Assembly: GCA_001803815.1 (NCBI GenBank)
Contig: MHEL01000171.1
Coordinates: 908-16,394 of the forward strand
DNA length: 15,487 nucleotides
Direction of reading: 5' to 3'
Origin: Nitrospirae bacterium RBG_19FT_COMBO_42_15
GTDB taxonomy: Bacteria > Nitrospirota > CAKKRA01 > 9FT-COMBO-42-15
Under the pieces are notes generated by a model that was not told the origin of the DNA, made no database searches, and saw only the letters and a list, made by a program, of their open reading frames with translations. This document shows, piece after piece, positions 5,568-12,621 of this stretch; position 1 is the stretch's first letter; each line of letters opens with the position of its first letter. A program made the translations under genes and the position numbers.

Positions 5568-7484
5568 ATGCATCACCTGTTAAAATGGTTGATTGGACTA
5601 TTAGGGGCCGAGAATATAAAGGCTATAATAGGAAGTTTAAAACGGAGGGCATTCAAACTCAACTTTCTTGAGATGCGAATTGATTTGAATAGTGCAGAAA
5701 TACCTTCTCAATCGCATGAAGATATGACTGTCAGTGGATATTCCAAAGACCTTGAAGAAGGGTGTATCAGCCTGTTGAATAGTGTTGGAAGTCTTGGGTT
5801 TTGGGATCAGTCAAGATTTCATAAGGAGATTCTGAACACAGTATATGATGCTAAAAATGATATTTTTATTGTTAGCAACAGCGGCTCTCCAGTTGGCTTT
5901 GCTGTTCTTCACAAAAAAATCTTGAGCAACGGTTTAAGAGAAGTTGGATATATTGCTGTTAGACCTGAAAATCGCGGTAAAAGGCTGGGGTATGAACTTA
6001 TAATTCATATTCTAACTGAAATAAAGAAAAGGGGCATTGAACAGGCATATCTTCGCACAGATTCATTCAGGGTACCAGCAATAAAGACATATTTGAAGTG
6101 CGGCTTTTACCCATATATAAAAAATGAGAATGAAAAGAAACGATGGCAGAGTGTGATGAAGGCTATAAATTATACAAAGAACAGCCGCATAAAGGTTTTG
6201 TTGATTTCTAAGAAAATTCATAAGTTAAAATTGACAAATAGATTTAAGGAGCTTGCCCTTGCGTATTTGCGAATCATCTTTGGAAGGCTTAGACGGGGAA
6301 TGCAGACTATAAAATTGGAGGAGGCATTCAGGTCGCGCTTTAATGCAAAGAGGGCAATTGTATTTCCACATGCAAGAACAGCCCTTCACTTTATAATCAA
6401 GTCAATGAATTTTGAAAAAGGCAGCGAAGTGCTTATGACGCCATTGACCATTGCAGATATGGTTAACAGCATCCATACCCTCGGACTCAAACCTGTATTT
6501 GTTGATATTGAATTAGATACTTTTTGTTTTGAAATAGATAAACTGAAGATGTCTATTACGCCAAAGACAAAGGCTATATTGATTACTTATATCTTTGGCA
6601 TCGTGCCGGATATTGAAAAAATACAGAAAATAGCTCAGGAGCATGGCCTGAAACTTATTGAGGACTGCTCACAATGTTTTGATGCCTCATATAAGGGGCA
6701 CCTGATTGGAACATTTGGAGATGCAGCATTCTTTAGTCTGACAAATTTCAAGGTTTGTTCATCGTTGTTTGGGGGTATGATAATCACGAATGACGAGAAA
6801 TTGGCAGACCAATTGAATAAATTCAGGGATAATAGTTTATTGCCAGCCAGAGGATCAATGCTCTTAAAACTTATATCAAAAGATTTGATATATTCAGTAT
6901 TCTTTTCAAGATGGCTCTTTTCCTATTTCACCTATTTTGTCATTATGATTTTAGAGCGCATAGATCCAAAGATTACCTATCGTCTTTATTCCGGAAATAT
7001 AAAGGTTATCCTTGGGCAGCATGGCAACAGGTTGTTTGAAAAATTTCCTGCTGATTATCTAATGGATTATACTGATGTGCAGGCAGATGTGGGTCTGGCT
7101 TCTTTGGCAAGGGCAAAAGAGGTTACTGATATCAGAATTAGAAACGGAGAGATGCTCAGGGGATTATTGCAGGGTGTATCGCAAACAAAAATACCTGTCA
7201 GATTAGAAGAGGCAGTGAATGTATACTGGAGGTTCCCTATAATAAGCAATGATATGGACGGCTTAAAAAGGTTCCTTCTTAAAAATGGAATTGATTCAGC
7301 CCCAACATATCTTGCATTGTGCAGCAGCGAGCCTGGTTTTGAGCCTTACCACGCATCAATGCCAAATGCTGAAAGAGTAAAAAATAGTGTGCTTGTAGTG
7401 GAGGTAAATGAGGAGTTAAAGGAAGATGACATCCGATGGACAGCATCGCTTGTTCGTTCCTATTTTAAGAAAGATGTCTTCTAA
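5568..7484 (+). CDS. Fused GNAT acetyltransferase / DegT-DnrJ-EryC1 aminotransferase
   Basis: This 638-residue protein has two enzymes in one frame. The N-terminal GNAT domain (about 50-195) shows the acetyl-CoA loop in VGYIAVRPENRGKRLGYEL (126-144) and a C-terminal YLKCGFYPY strand. After a basic linker, a PLP sugar aminotransferase of the DegT/DnrJ/EryC1 family spans about 235-635. It has EDCSQ at 365-369 (Asp366 for the PLP ring nitrogen) and SLTNFK with Lys395 as the likely Schiff-base lysine, then FGGMIITND. A hydrophobic stretch (about 440-462) interrupts the aminotransferase. AAGGA at 5553-5557 supports the start. The parts suggest amination of a keto-sugar followed by N-acetylation, as in WecE/WecD or PseC/PseH pairs. 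The substrate is unknown; order of action is inferred. Confidence 0.85.
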   Translation: MHHLLKWLIGLLGAENIKAIIGSLKRRAFKLNFLEMRIDLNSAEIPSQSHEDMTVSGYSKDLEEGCISLLNSVGSLGFWDQSRFHKEILNTVYDAKNDIFIVSNSGSPVGFAVLHKKILSNGLREVGYIAVRPENRGKRLGYELIIHILTEIKKRGIEQAYLRTDSFRVPAIKTYLKCGFYPYIKNENEKKRWQSVMKAINYTKNSRIKVLLISKKIHKLKLTNRFKELALAYLRIIFGRLRRGMQTIKLEEAFRSRFNAKRAIVFPHARTALHFIIKSMNFEKGSEVLMTPLTIADMVNSIHTLGLKPVFVDIELDTFCFEIDKLKMSITPKTKAILITYIFGIVPDIEKIQKIAQEHGLKLIEDCSQCFDASYKGHLIGTFGDAAFFSLTNFKVCSSLFGGMIITNDEKLADQLNKFRDNSLLPARGSMLLKLISKDLIYSVFFSRWLFSYFTYFVIMILERIDPKITYRLYSGNIKVILGQHGNRLFEKFPADYLMDYTDVQADVGLASLARAKEVTDIRIRNGEMLRGLLQGVSQTKIPVRLEEAVNVYWRFPIISNDMDGLKRFLLKNGIDSAPTYLALCSSEPGFEPYHASMPNAERVKNSVLVVEVNEELKEDDIRWTASLVRSYFKKDVF

Positions 7485-7493
7485 CATAATTCT

Positions 7494-8528
7494 ATGAACA
7501 CTCTGCTTAAAAAGATAAGAACAAAGGTGCCAATAGGACTCTATCATCTCGTGAAATCGAGATTTTTGAGAGTTAAATTTCCTCACGCTATTCAGTTTAA
7601 CATTACTTTCAAGTGCAATCAGCATTGCGCCTATTGTGGAATATACAAGGAGAACAGGGCTGAAATGACTACTGAGCAGATATGTAGAATGATAGATCAG
7701 TTCGCTGAGCTCGGAACCTCCAGGCTGTCAATTACAGGGGGTGAGCCTCTTCTCAGGGAAGATTTCACTGAGGTTGTTAAATATGCCAGGGAAAAAGGAT
7801 TGTTTGTTTCGCTGGCAACTAACGGTTCTCTGATTGAAAAGCACATAGATGGGTTAAAGTATGTGAACAGTGTAAATATGACACTTGATGGCCCTGAACC
7901 AGTTCATGATCAGCAAAGGGGCAAGGGCAATTTTAAAAAGGTTATAAGAGCAGTTGAATTGATAAAAAAAATGGGTATACCAGTCTATATAGTTTCGGTT
8001 ATTACAAAGAACAACTGCACCAATATTCATAAAATACTGGAACTTGCAAGGTCGTTGAATATTAAAGTGCTTCTCCAGCCTGTATTTTTTGCTGAGCAAT
8101 CCCACGCAAACAATTTAGAGGGATATGCAAATGCAAGATACGATGATAAAATAATGATAGAGACATTAGATTATCTTATAAGGTTGAAGGAGGAGGGTGA
8201 CCAGTCGGTTATACTGTCTAAAAGGTATTACATGAATGTTAAAAAATCAATTGCCAGTGAAACAAAAATTAAATGTCGGAATGCCGGTTCTTTGTTTTGC
8301 ACAATATCACCTGATGGGAGGGTGGCGCCTTGCAATCTGCTTGTAAGGGATATGAGATGGCTTAATGGAAATGAGGTTGGGTTCAAAAAGGCATTTATAA
8401 ATATACCTGAAGTGAACTGTGGAGGATGCATCAGTTCTTTTCTCGACATTGATGACCTATATTCTCTCAAACTTGATGTTGCGTGGAACTATTACAAACA
8501 TTATTTGAAGCTTCTAACTATGTCTTGA
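7494..8528 (+). CDS. Radical SAM enzyme with SPASM/Twitch-like C-terminus
   Basis: This 344-residue enzyme should cleave S-adenosylmethionine with a [4Fe-4S] cluster to start radical chemistry. The cluster motif is C41-x3-C45-x2-C48 (CNQHCAYC), followed by the SAM-binding TGGEPLL and a (TNGS) strand. Five further cysteines lie in the last third: C261, C269, C280 (in SPDGRVAPC), C309 and C312 (NCGGC). This is the arrangement of an auxiliary cluster in SPASM or Twitch domains. The gene begins 9 bases after the aminotransferase fusion, so the two are probably co-transcribed. Substrate could be a sugar, a lipid-linked intermediate or a peptide; nothing in the sequence settles this. Family call is firm. 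Confidence 0.88.
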   Translation: MNTLLKKIRTKVPIGLYHLVKSRFLRVKFPHAIQFNITFKCNQHCAYCGIYKENRAEMTTEQICRMIDQFAELGTSRLSITGGEPLLREDFTEVVKYAREKGLFVSLATNGSLIEKHIDGLKYVNSVNMTLDGPEPVHDQQRGKGNFKKVIRAVELIKKMGIPVYIVSVITKNNCTNIHKILELARSLNIKVLLQPVFFAEQSHANNLEGYANARYDDKIMIETLDYLIRLKEEGDQSVILSKRYYMNVKKSIASETKIKCRNAGSLFCTISPDGRVAPCNLLVRDMRWLNGNEVGFKKAFINIPEVNCGGCISSFLDIDDLYSLKLDVAWNYYKHYLKLLTMS

Positions 8529-8552
8529 ATCTAAAAAACTTAAGCACTATAA

Positions 8553-8564
8553 AATAATATTATT
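8553..8564. repeat. AT-only 12-bp palindrome in the spacer after the radical SAM gene
   Basis: AATAATATTATT is a perfect palindrome within an AT-rich spacer of 167 bases (8529-8695). It is not followed by a T-run. It could be a regulator site but may equally be chance in AT-rich DNA. The rest of the spacer shows no gene. Confidence 0.2.
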
Positions 8565-8685
8565 ATGCATAAATAGCTGCTGCACTTGCTGGAAATGAAT
8601 ATTTCGTTATGATTATGCCTGAATAGATTTGTGGGCGCGAGCTTTATTATAACTGCTGTGGAGATTGCTTAGATGATAAGATGTG

Positions 8686-8691
8686 AGGAGG
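8686..8691 (+). promoter_or_regulatory. Strong ribosome binding site for the SDR at 8696
   Basis: AGGAGG lies four bases before ATG 8696. It is the best Shine-Dalgarno match I noticed in the window and fits a new translational unit starting after a 167-base spacer. Confidence 0.6.
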
Positions 8692-8695
8692 GATA

Positions 8696-9451
8696 ATGAA
8701 GGTTTTAATTACAGGAGTCTCTCAAGGTTTAGGTTGGTTTTTGGCGAAGGAGTTGTTAAGACAGGGGCATGAGGTATGGGGAATTTCTCGTAAAGGAGCG
8801 GAGCATCAAACTATAAAAGATCTCCATCAATATTCCAACTTTACTTATAGTTCGTGTGACCTGACTCAAGAAAATCAAGTTGTCAAATTTATTGATGAAA
8901 TTACACAGCGTAATTTTTATGCAGAGGCGTTGATTTTGAATGCTGCTTTGATGGAAAGTGATTACATAAACGACCAGTGGGATTTTCTGAAATTTAAAGA
9001 GATTATAGAGGTCAATTTAATCGGGACGGCCAACTTGACTGCAAAATTGCTGCCTTCTTTCCAGCAGCGAAAAAAGGGAATTATAGTGGGTATTTCTTCC
9101 ATTGCGTCTATCAGGGCGTTGCTTACTAATAAGATTGCTTATGCTGCCAGCAAGGCTGCATTAAATATGACCTTTGAGTCGCTGAGGCTGCAAATGGGGT
9201 ATTCTTATCCTAATATACGATTTATTACGGTAATTTTGGGGCCATTGGAGCGTAAAGATCAACCATTCAGTAGTTCATACTCACAGGTTGCCCCCAAAAT
9301 AATTTCAATTATTAAAAAAAGTAAGTGGAAAGAAGTATATAGTTATCCTCTAATAAGTTCAGTAATTTATAAATTATTTTGTATGATACCTGATCGCTTT
9401 ATTGCCAAGTATATCATTCAACCAAGGCGTCAACACATGGAAAAACCATGA
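8696..9451 (+). CDS. SDR-family oxidoreductase, first of a tandem pair
   Basis: This is a 251-residue short-chain dehydrogenase/reductase. The cofactor motif TGVSQGLG is at residues 6-13 and the catalytic tyrosine and lysine are Y149 and K153 (YAASK), after an SSIAS strand. The C-terminal 40 residues are unusual for a classical SDR: a hydrophobic, basic tail (YPLISSVIYKLFCMIPDRF) replaces the usual DGG ending. This could anchor the enzyme at the membrane or bind a lipid-linked substrate. A clear AGGAGG site supports the start. Its stop overlaps the start of a 53-codon ORF (ATGA). It is related to the SDR at 9611, with a similar tail. Substrate unknown; reduction of a keto-sugar or lipid is inferred. 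Confidence 0.85.
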   Translation: MKVLITGVSQGLGWFLAKELLRQGHEVWGISRKGAEHQTIKDLHQYSNFTYSSCDLTQENQVVKFIDEITQRNFYAEALILNAALMESDYINDQWDFLKFKEIIEVNLIGTANLTAKLLPSFQQRKKGIIVGISSIASIRALLTNKIAYAASKAALNMTFESLRLQMGYSYPNIRFITVILGPLERKDQPFSSSYSQVAPKIISIIKKSKWKEVYSYPLISSVIYKLFCMIPDRFIAKYIIQPRRQHMEKP

Positions 9452-9609
9452 TACGATTTTCAGCTATTTCTTTTAAATCTGATACTGAGAGTGCTTTCTG
9501 CTTTATTTCTATAGGGGGGATTTTTTACAAAAATAGCAATCCAAAGAAATCGGGTGTTCTGCATGTCGGCCAAAATGTTGCCAGTATGCAGGAGAGGCGG
9601 GTACATTAA
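9448..9609 (+). CDS. Small 53-codon ORF linking two SDR genes
   Basis: An ATG at 9448 overlaps the upstream SDR stop (ATGA), and the frame runs 53 codons to TAA at 9607-9609. That stop is one base before the next SDR's ATG. It therefore fills the whole gap, and the Shine-Dalgarno site of the next gene lies in its last codons. The product starts MIRFSAISFKSDTESAF and includes FISIGGIFYKN; it has no clear membrane segment or known motif. It includes a G6 and a T6 run, so a longer ancestral frame broken by slippage is possible. It may be a real small protein, a coupling peptide or a remnant. No family is recognised. Confidence 0.45.
   Translation: MIRFSAISFKSDTESAFCFISIGGIFYKNSNPKKSGVLHVGQNVASMQERRVH
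9591..9597 (+). promoter_or_regulatory. Likely ribosome binding site for the SDR at 9611
   Basis: GGAGAGG ends 13 bases before ATG 9611, which is longer than usual. It lies in the end of the 53-codon ORF, so initiation may depend on translation of that ORF. Confidence 0.4.
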
Positions 9610-9610
9610 A

Positions 9611-10387
9611 ATGCGATATTGTTTTATTATAGGTTCTTCTCGAGGGCTTGGGGCAGCGTTGGTGGAAGAGCTTCTTAAAAAAGAGGATATATATCTTATC
9701 GGATTTGCTCGTTCAGATATAACAGACATACAAAATGCCGAACGATGGCTTGCTACGAAAAGATATCAACATGTCAAGATTGATATAACCAGCCCAGAAT
9801 GTACAGAAACATTGAAATCAATTTGTTCCGGGTTGTCTGGCAAACCTATTATGGTTATCCATAATGCCGCCCTTGTTAAAAGTGATTCTTCAAATGACAA
9901 ACGGATAAATTATCCAATTTTTGATGAAATTAATCACATTGCAATAGAAGGGTTGAGAAGAGTATTAGAGGGAATAGAATATCATATGTTAAGTTTCGGA
10001 GGGGTTTTCATTGGAATCTCTGCATTTAGCGCCATATTTCCACCTGTTCAGGAACTCCGTTTGGCCTATCCAGCTACAAAAGCCTATTTAGATATGGCGC
10101 TACGTTGTTTAAGATTTGCATGGGGAAATAAAGTTAAGATAGTTACTGTTCATCTGGGTCATCTCGATTCTTTAGGAGATGGGAAAAGATATTGGTTTGT
10201 GCCGAATTATGCACAGACTGCTCAAAAAATTGCACAAGTCCTCGGACGCACAAATATTCCAGATGAAATTAATTATCCGTTTCTATATAACTTACTTTAT
10301 AGGCGTCTCCTTGTTTTTGTGCCGGACTATGTTTATTTCTGGATTATTAATTTGCTAACAAGGTTTATACCCGAACAAAAAAAGTGA
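9611..10387 (+). CDS. SDR-family oxidoreductase, second of a tandem pair
   Basis: This is a 258-residue short-chain dehydrogenase/reductase. I start it at ATG 9611 because the cofactor strand (FIIGSSRGLG, residues 5-14) then lies at the N-terminus as in other SDRs. An in-frame ATG at 9554 would add 19 residues that are only another frame of the small ORF. The catalytic pair is Y153 and K157 (YPATK). The usual TG of the cofactor motif is IG here. Like the upstream SDR it ends in a hydrophobic tail (YPFLYNLLYRRLLVFVPDY, then a WIINLL helix). The two are clearly related but far from identical, so they probably act on successive or alternative substrates. Function in sugar or lipid reduction is inferred. 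Confidence 0.82.
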   Translation: MRYCFIIGSSRGLGAALVEELLKKEDIYLIGFARSDITDIQNAERWLATKRYQHVKIDITSPECTETLKSICSGLSGKPIMVIHNAALVKSDSSNDKRINYPIFDEINHIAIEGLRRVLEGIEYHMLSFGGVFIGISAFSAIFPPVQELRLAYPATKAYLDMALRCLRFAWGNKVKIVTVHLGHLDSLGDGKRYWFVPNYAQTAQKIAQVLGRTNIPDEINYPFLYNLLYRRLLVFVPDYVYFWIINLLTRFIPEQKK

Positions 10388-10508
10388 TTTTAGCATATGC
10401 ACGATTCAGGTATATGCATCCAACCTAACGGAAAATAGAAAAATAAAATGAGCGGCATAGGAGATACAGGCAGGGCTGCTTTTACCGTGTAATGAAAATT
10501 AGCAAGAA

Positions 10509-10514
10509 GAGAGG
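10509..10514 (+). promoter_or_regulatory. Ribosome binding site for the methyltransferase
   Basis: GAGAGG lies five bases before ATG 10520. The 132-base spacer upstream (10388-10519) holds no gene beyond frames of 8 and 14 codons without ribosome sites. Confidence 0.5.
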
Positions 10515-10519
10515 TTAAA

Positions 10520-11254
10520 ATGAAAAGCGATCGTAACTATGAGAATCCTCAGCACTTTTGGGAGTACGCTGGTAAGGTTGGATACAATAATGTAATATTC
10601 TCTAATTCTGTGGTGGCCAACCATATTGTGGAAAAGCAAAATATTACGGCTTTAAATATGGCAGAAAAGCTGGGACTGAATGAAAAATCGCGAATTCTTG
10701 AGTTAGGATGCGGTGATGGAGAGTTTGCAGAATATGTGCTGTCGCCACAGTTTCAACATATAGATGCCTATGATCAATCGGCTTCTGCTATAGAACAAGC
10801 ACGTTCTCGCTTAAAACCTGACAATATTCAATATCATGTTTCTGATCTTACTCTTCACGATTTTGAACAAGGCAGTCAGTGGGATGGAGCCTTTTGTATT
10901 GCATTTCTGCATCATGTCAAGGCATTTACACCCTCCATTGTAACAAGACTTGCTAAGGTTGCTTCAAAGGTAGTTGTTTTAGAACCTAACGGAGACAATA
11001 TAATACGCAAAGGATTAGAACTGTTGCCTTCTCACAAAAGCGCCGGTGAAGACAGCTTTCGCTTGCAGGAATTAATACATATTTTTAAAGAAAATCGCTA
11101 CCAACCTATAGATATTCGGAAAATTACCTTTGTTCCCTCTATGTGCCCTAAGCCACTTTTCCCACTTTTTAAGAAATTAGAAAAAATAGTAGAAGGCAGC
11201 TCGCTGTTAAACCGGCTGTGCGCCACCTATGTTATCGGGTTTCAACAAAAATAA
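10520..11254 (+). CDS. Class I SAM-dependent methyltransferase
   Basis: This 244-residue protein has a seven-strand methyltransferase core. Motif I is LELGCGDGEF (residues 60-69), the SAM-binding glycine loop. The acidic end of strand 2 is in IDAYDQSASAI, a VSDLTLHDF segment gives the next cofactor contact, and an FLHHV motif follows strand 4. The C-terminal region (SMCPKPLFPLF onward) is basic and hydrophobic and may hold the substrate pocket. It would methylate a small molecule or glycan/lipid acceptor. A GAGAGG site precedes the start. It follows the SDR pair by 132 bases and precedes the membrane protein by 34 bases, so it probably belongs to the same transcript. Family is firm; substrate is unknown. 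Confidence 0.87.
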   Translation: MKSDRNYENPQHFWEYAGKVGYNNVIFSNSVVANHIVEKQNITALNMAEKLGLNEKSRILELGCGDGEFAEYVLSPQFQHIDAYDQSASAIEQARSRLKPDNIQYHVSDLTLHDFEQGSQWDGAFCIAFLHHVKAFTPSIVTRLAKVASKVVVLEPNGDNIIRKGLELLPSHKSAGEDSFRLQELIHIFKENRYQPIDIRKITFVPSMCPKPLFPLFKKLEKIVEGSSLLNRLCATYVIGFQQK

Positions 11255-11288
11255 ATACTTTTTTAATGAGCGAGTGTATTTATAATAC

Positions 11289-12536
11289 ATGAAAACTAAA
11301 TTTAGAATCTATCATTTTTTGATTTTGGCAGGGTTGCTTTTCTCTCTGTATAGGGTTCATATGGCTTATCAATGGGTTGAAAAATTAGCAGCATTGGATG
11401 ATCATCCTGCGGTGAAACTTATATTTTTAGACCCTTCAATCTGCACATATAATACAGGCGTTTTTTTAGCACTTTGCACTTCTAAAACAGATATTGTGGC
11501 TATAGAAGATGCTGTTCCAGGCGATTTGGGTTATATGTTGTTATCAAGCATTATTACTTCTTTTGAAAAAAGGCCACTCACCAAAGCAGATGCTGTTAGG
11601 GTCAACATCTGGCTGAGTTGGGCAGGCGTGATATTTTTAGCCATTGCCTTAATGGTTGCCAACCTGAAAAGCACAGCGATTATAACTGTATTTATAGGTT
11701 CATATTTTATTAAGGGAGAAAAGATACTAATGGATTATTATGGCGGCATATTTGCTGTATTTTGTATAGCCCTTGGTGTAGTGATTTTTTTTACTTTAGC
11801 CAATAATCGGAATTATTACAGATATCGTACTTTATTTCTCCTTATCTCTTTGTTTAGTCTGATGTGGGTCCTGCTATTAAGAGAACCCATTGGTCAGATA
11901 GGAATGGCTAGTACTTTATTTGTTTTGATTATAAATCTTGTGAAAGAAAGAGCAAAATGGCCGCGTAAGGTTTTAAAATATGGCGTTATGGTGCTAATGA
12001 TTTACAGTATAACATTAGCGCCGTCGGCCCTTTTATCCGCAAGAGACTTAATTTGGCATATCCCACAAGGAAATGGGTATAAATATCCCAAACACGCAAT
12101 TAGCCATAGCCTTTTGATTGGACTGGGAACTCCCCCTGCGCCAAATTCATGGGGGATTACTCGTTCGGATAAAACGGGAGTTGAAATAATGAAGAACATA
12201 GACCCTGATGTTATTTACGCATCTAAGAAATATTATACGATTTTATGGAAGATATACCTTCAGATGTTTATAGCACAGCCATTGGAAATTATTAATATTT
12301 ATTGGCACAATATAATGATAACATTAGGGTCCGCAACCAATATAATGAATTATCGTTTTTATATAGGTAGTTTGTTTGTTCTAATAATTGTAGTTCCTAT
12401 TAGACTAAAAGGTCAACTTAAGAGGGTTCTTAATAATGATGCTGGGGTTAGGGCTGGCATCTTGTTTAGCATTTATGCAGGGAGTATTATCTCATCCTTG
12501 GTATGCAGGTGTGGCAGAGATTGGGTTTGTAGTTAG
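11289..12536 (+). CDS. Multi-pass membrane protein with frameshifted C-terminus
   Basis: I do not recognise a named family. The 415-residue frame starts with a membrane segment (about residues 7-25). A loop of about 80 residues follows, with FLDPSICTYN and PGDLGY. At least six hydrophobic helices come after it. A large first loop followed by clustered helices is reminiscent of GT-C-type membrane glycosyltransferases, but I see no diagnostic motif. The last 30 or so residues (ending SLVCRCGRDWVCS) look out of frame, while the +1 frame from 12409 to 12621 encodes a natural membrane tail. The intact gene was probably 11289-12621, with a single shift between 12409 and about 12480. This could be real decay or an assembly error. 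The ankyrin lipoprotein gene begins inside the displaced tail. Confidence 0.6.
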   Translation: MKTKFRIYHFLILAGLLFSLYRVHMAYQWVEKLAALDDHPAVKLIFLDPSICTYNTGVFLALCTSKTDIVAIEDAVPGDLGYMLLSSIITSFEKRPLTKADAVRVNIWLSWAGVIFLAIALMVANLKSTAIITVFIGSYFIKGEKILMDYYGGIFAVFCIALGVVIFFTLANNRNYYRYRTLFLLISLFSLMWVLLLREPIGQIGMASTLFVLIINLVKERAKWPRKVLKYGVMVLMIYSITLAPSALLSARDLIWHIPQGNGYKYPKHAISHSLLIGLGTPPAPNSWGITRSDKTGVEIMKNIDPDVIYASKKYYTILWKIYLQMFIAQPLEIINIYWHNIMITLGSATNIMNYRFYIGSLFVLIIVVPIRLKGQLKRVLNNDAGVRAGILFSIYAGSIISSLVCRCGRDWVCS

Positions 12537-12621
12537 TATTTTTGCATTACTCGAAATATTTGTACAAAATTGGACTACAAATCTCTTAAGCAGAAAGGTG
12601 AAAAATGTTTGCAAGATTTAA
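12409..12621 (+). pseudogene. Displaced C-terminal part of the membrane protein
   Basis: This frame is open from 12409 (after a TAA at 12406-12408) to TAA at 12619-12621. From ATG 12436 it reads LGLASCLAFMQGVLSHPWYA, then a second hydrophobic stretch (GFVVSIFALLEIFV). That is two plausible membrane helices with a final basic tail, the expected end of the upstream membrane protein. It is in the +1 frame relative to 11289. An independent 61-residue protein from ATG 12436 is possible but there is no ribosome site. The next gene's start at 12605 overlaps this frame's end by 17 bases, in the manner of coupled genes, which supports it as the original gene end. Confidence 0.6.

Noticed and set aside
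9554..9610. Longer start for the second SDR at 9554
   Set aside because: The extra 19 residues (MFCMSAKM and on) would precede the cofactor strand and overlap the small ORF in another frame; ATG 9611 fits the family.
10449..10518. Micro-ORFs of 14 and 8 codons before the methyltransferase
   Set aside because: No ribosome sites and too short to support as genes; the second contains the methyltransferase's own ribosome site.
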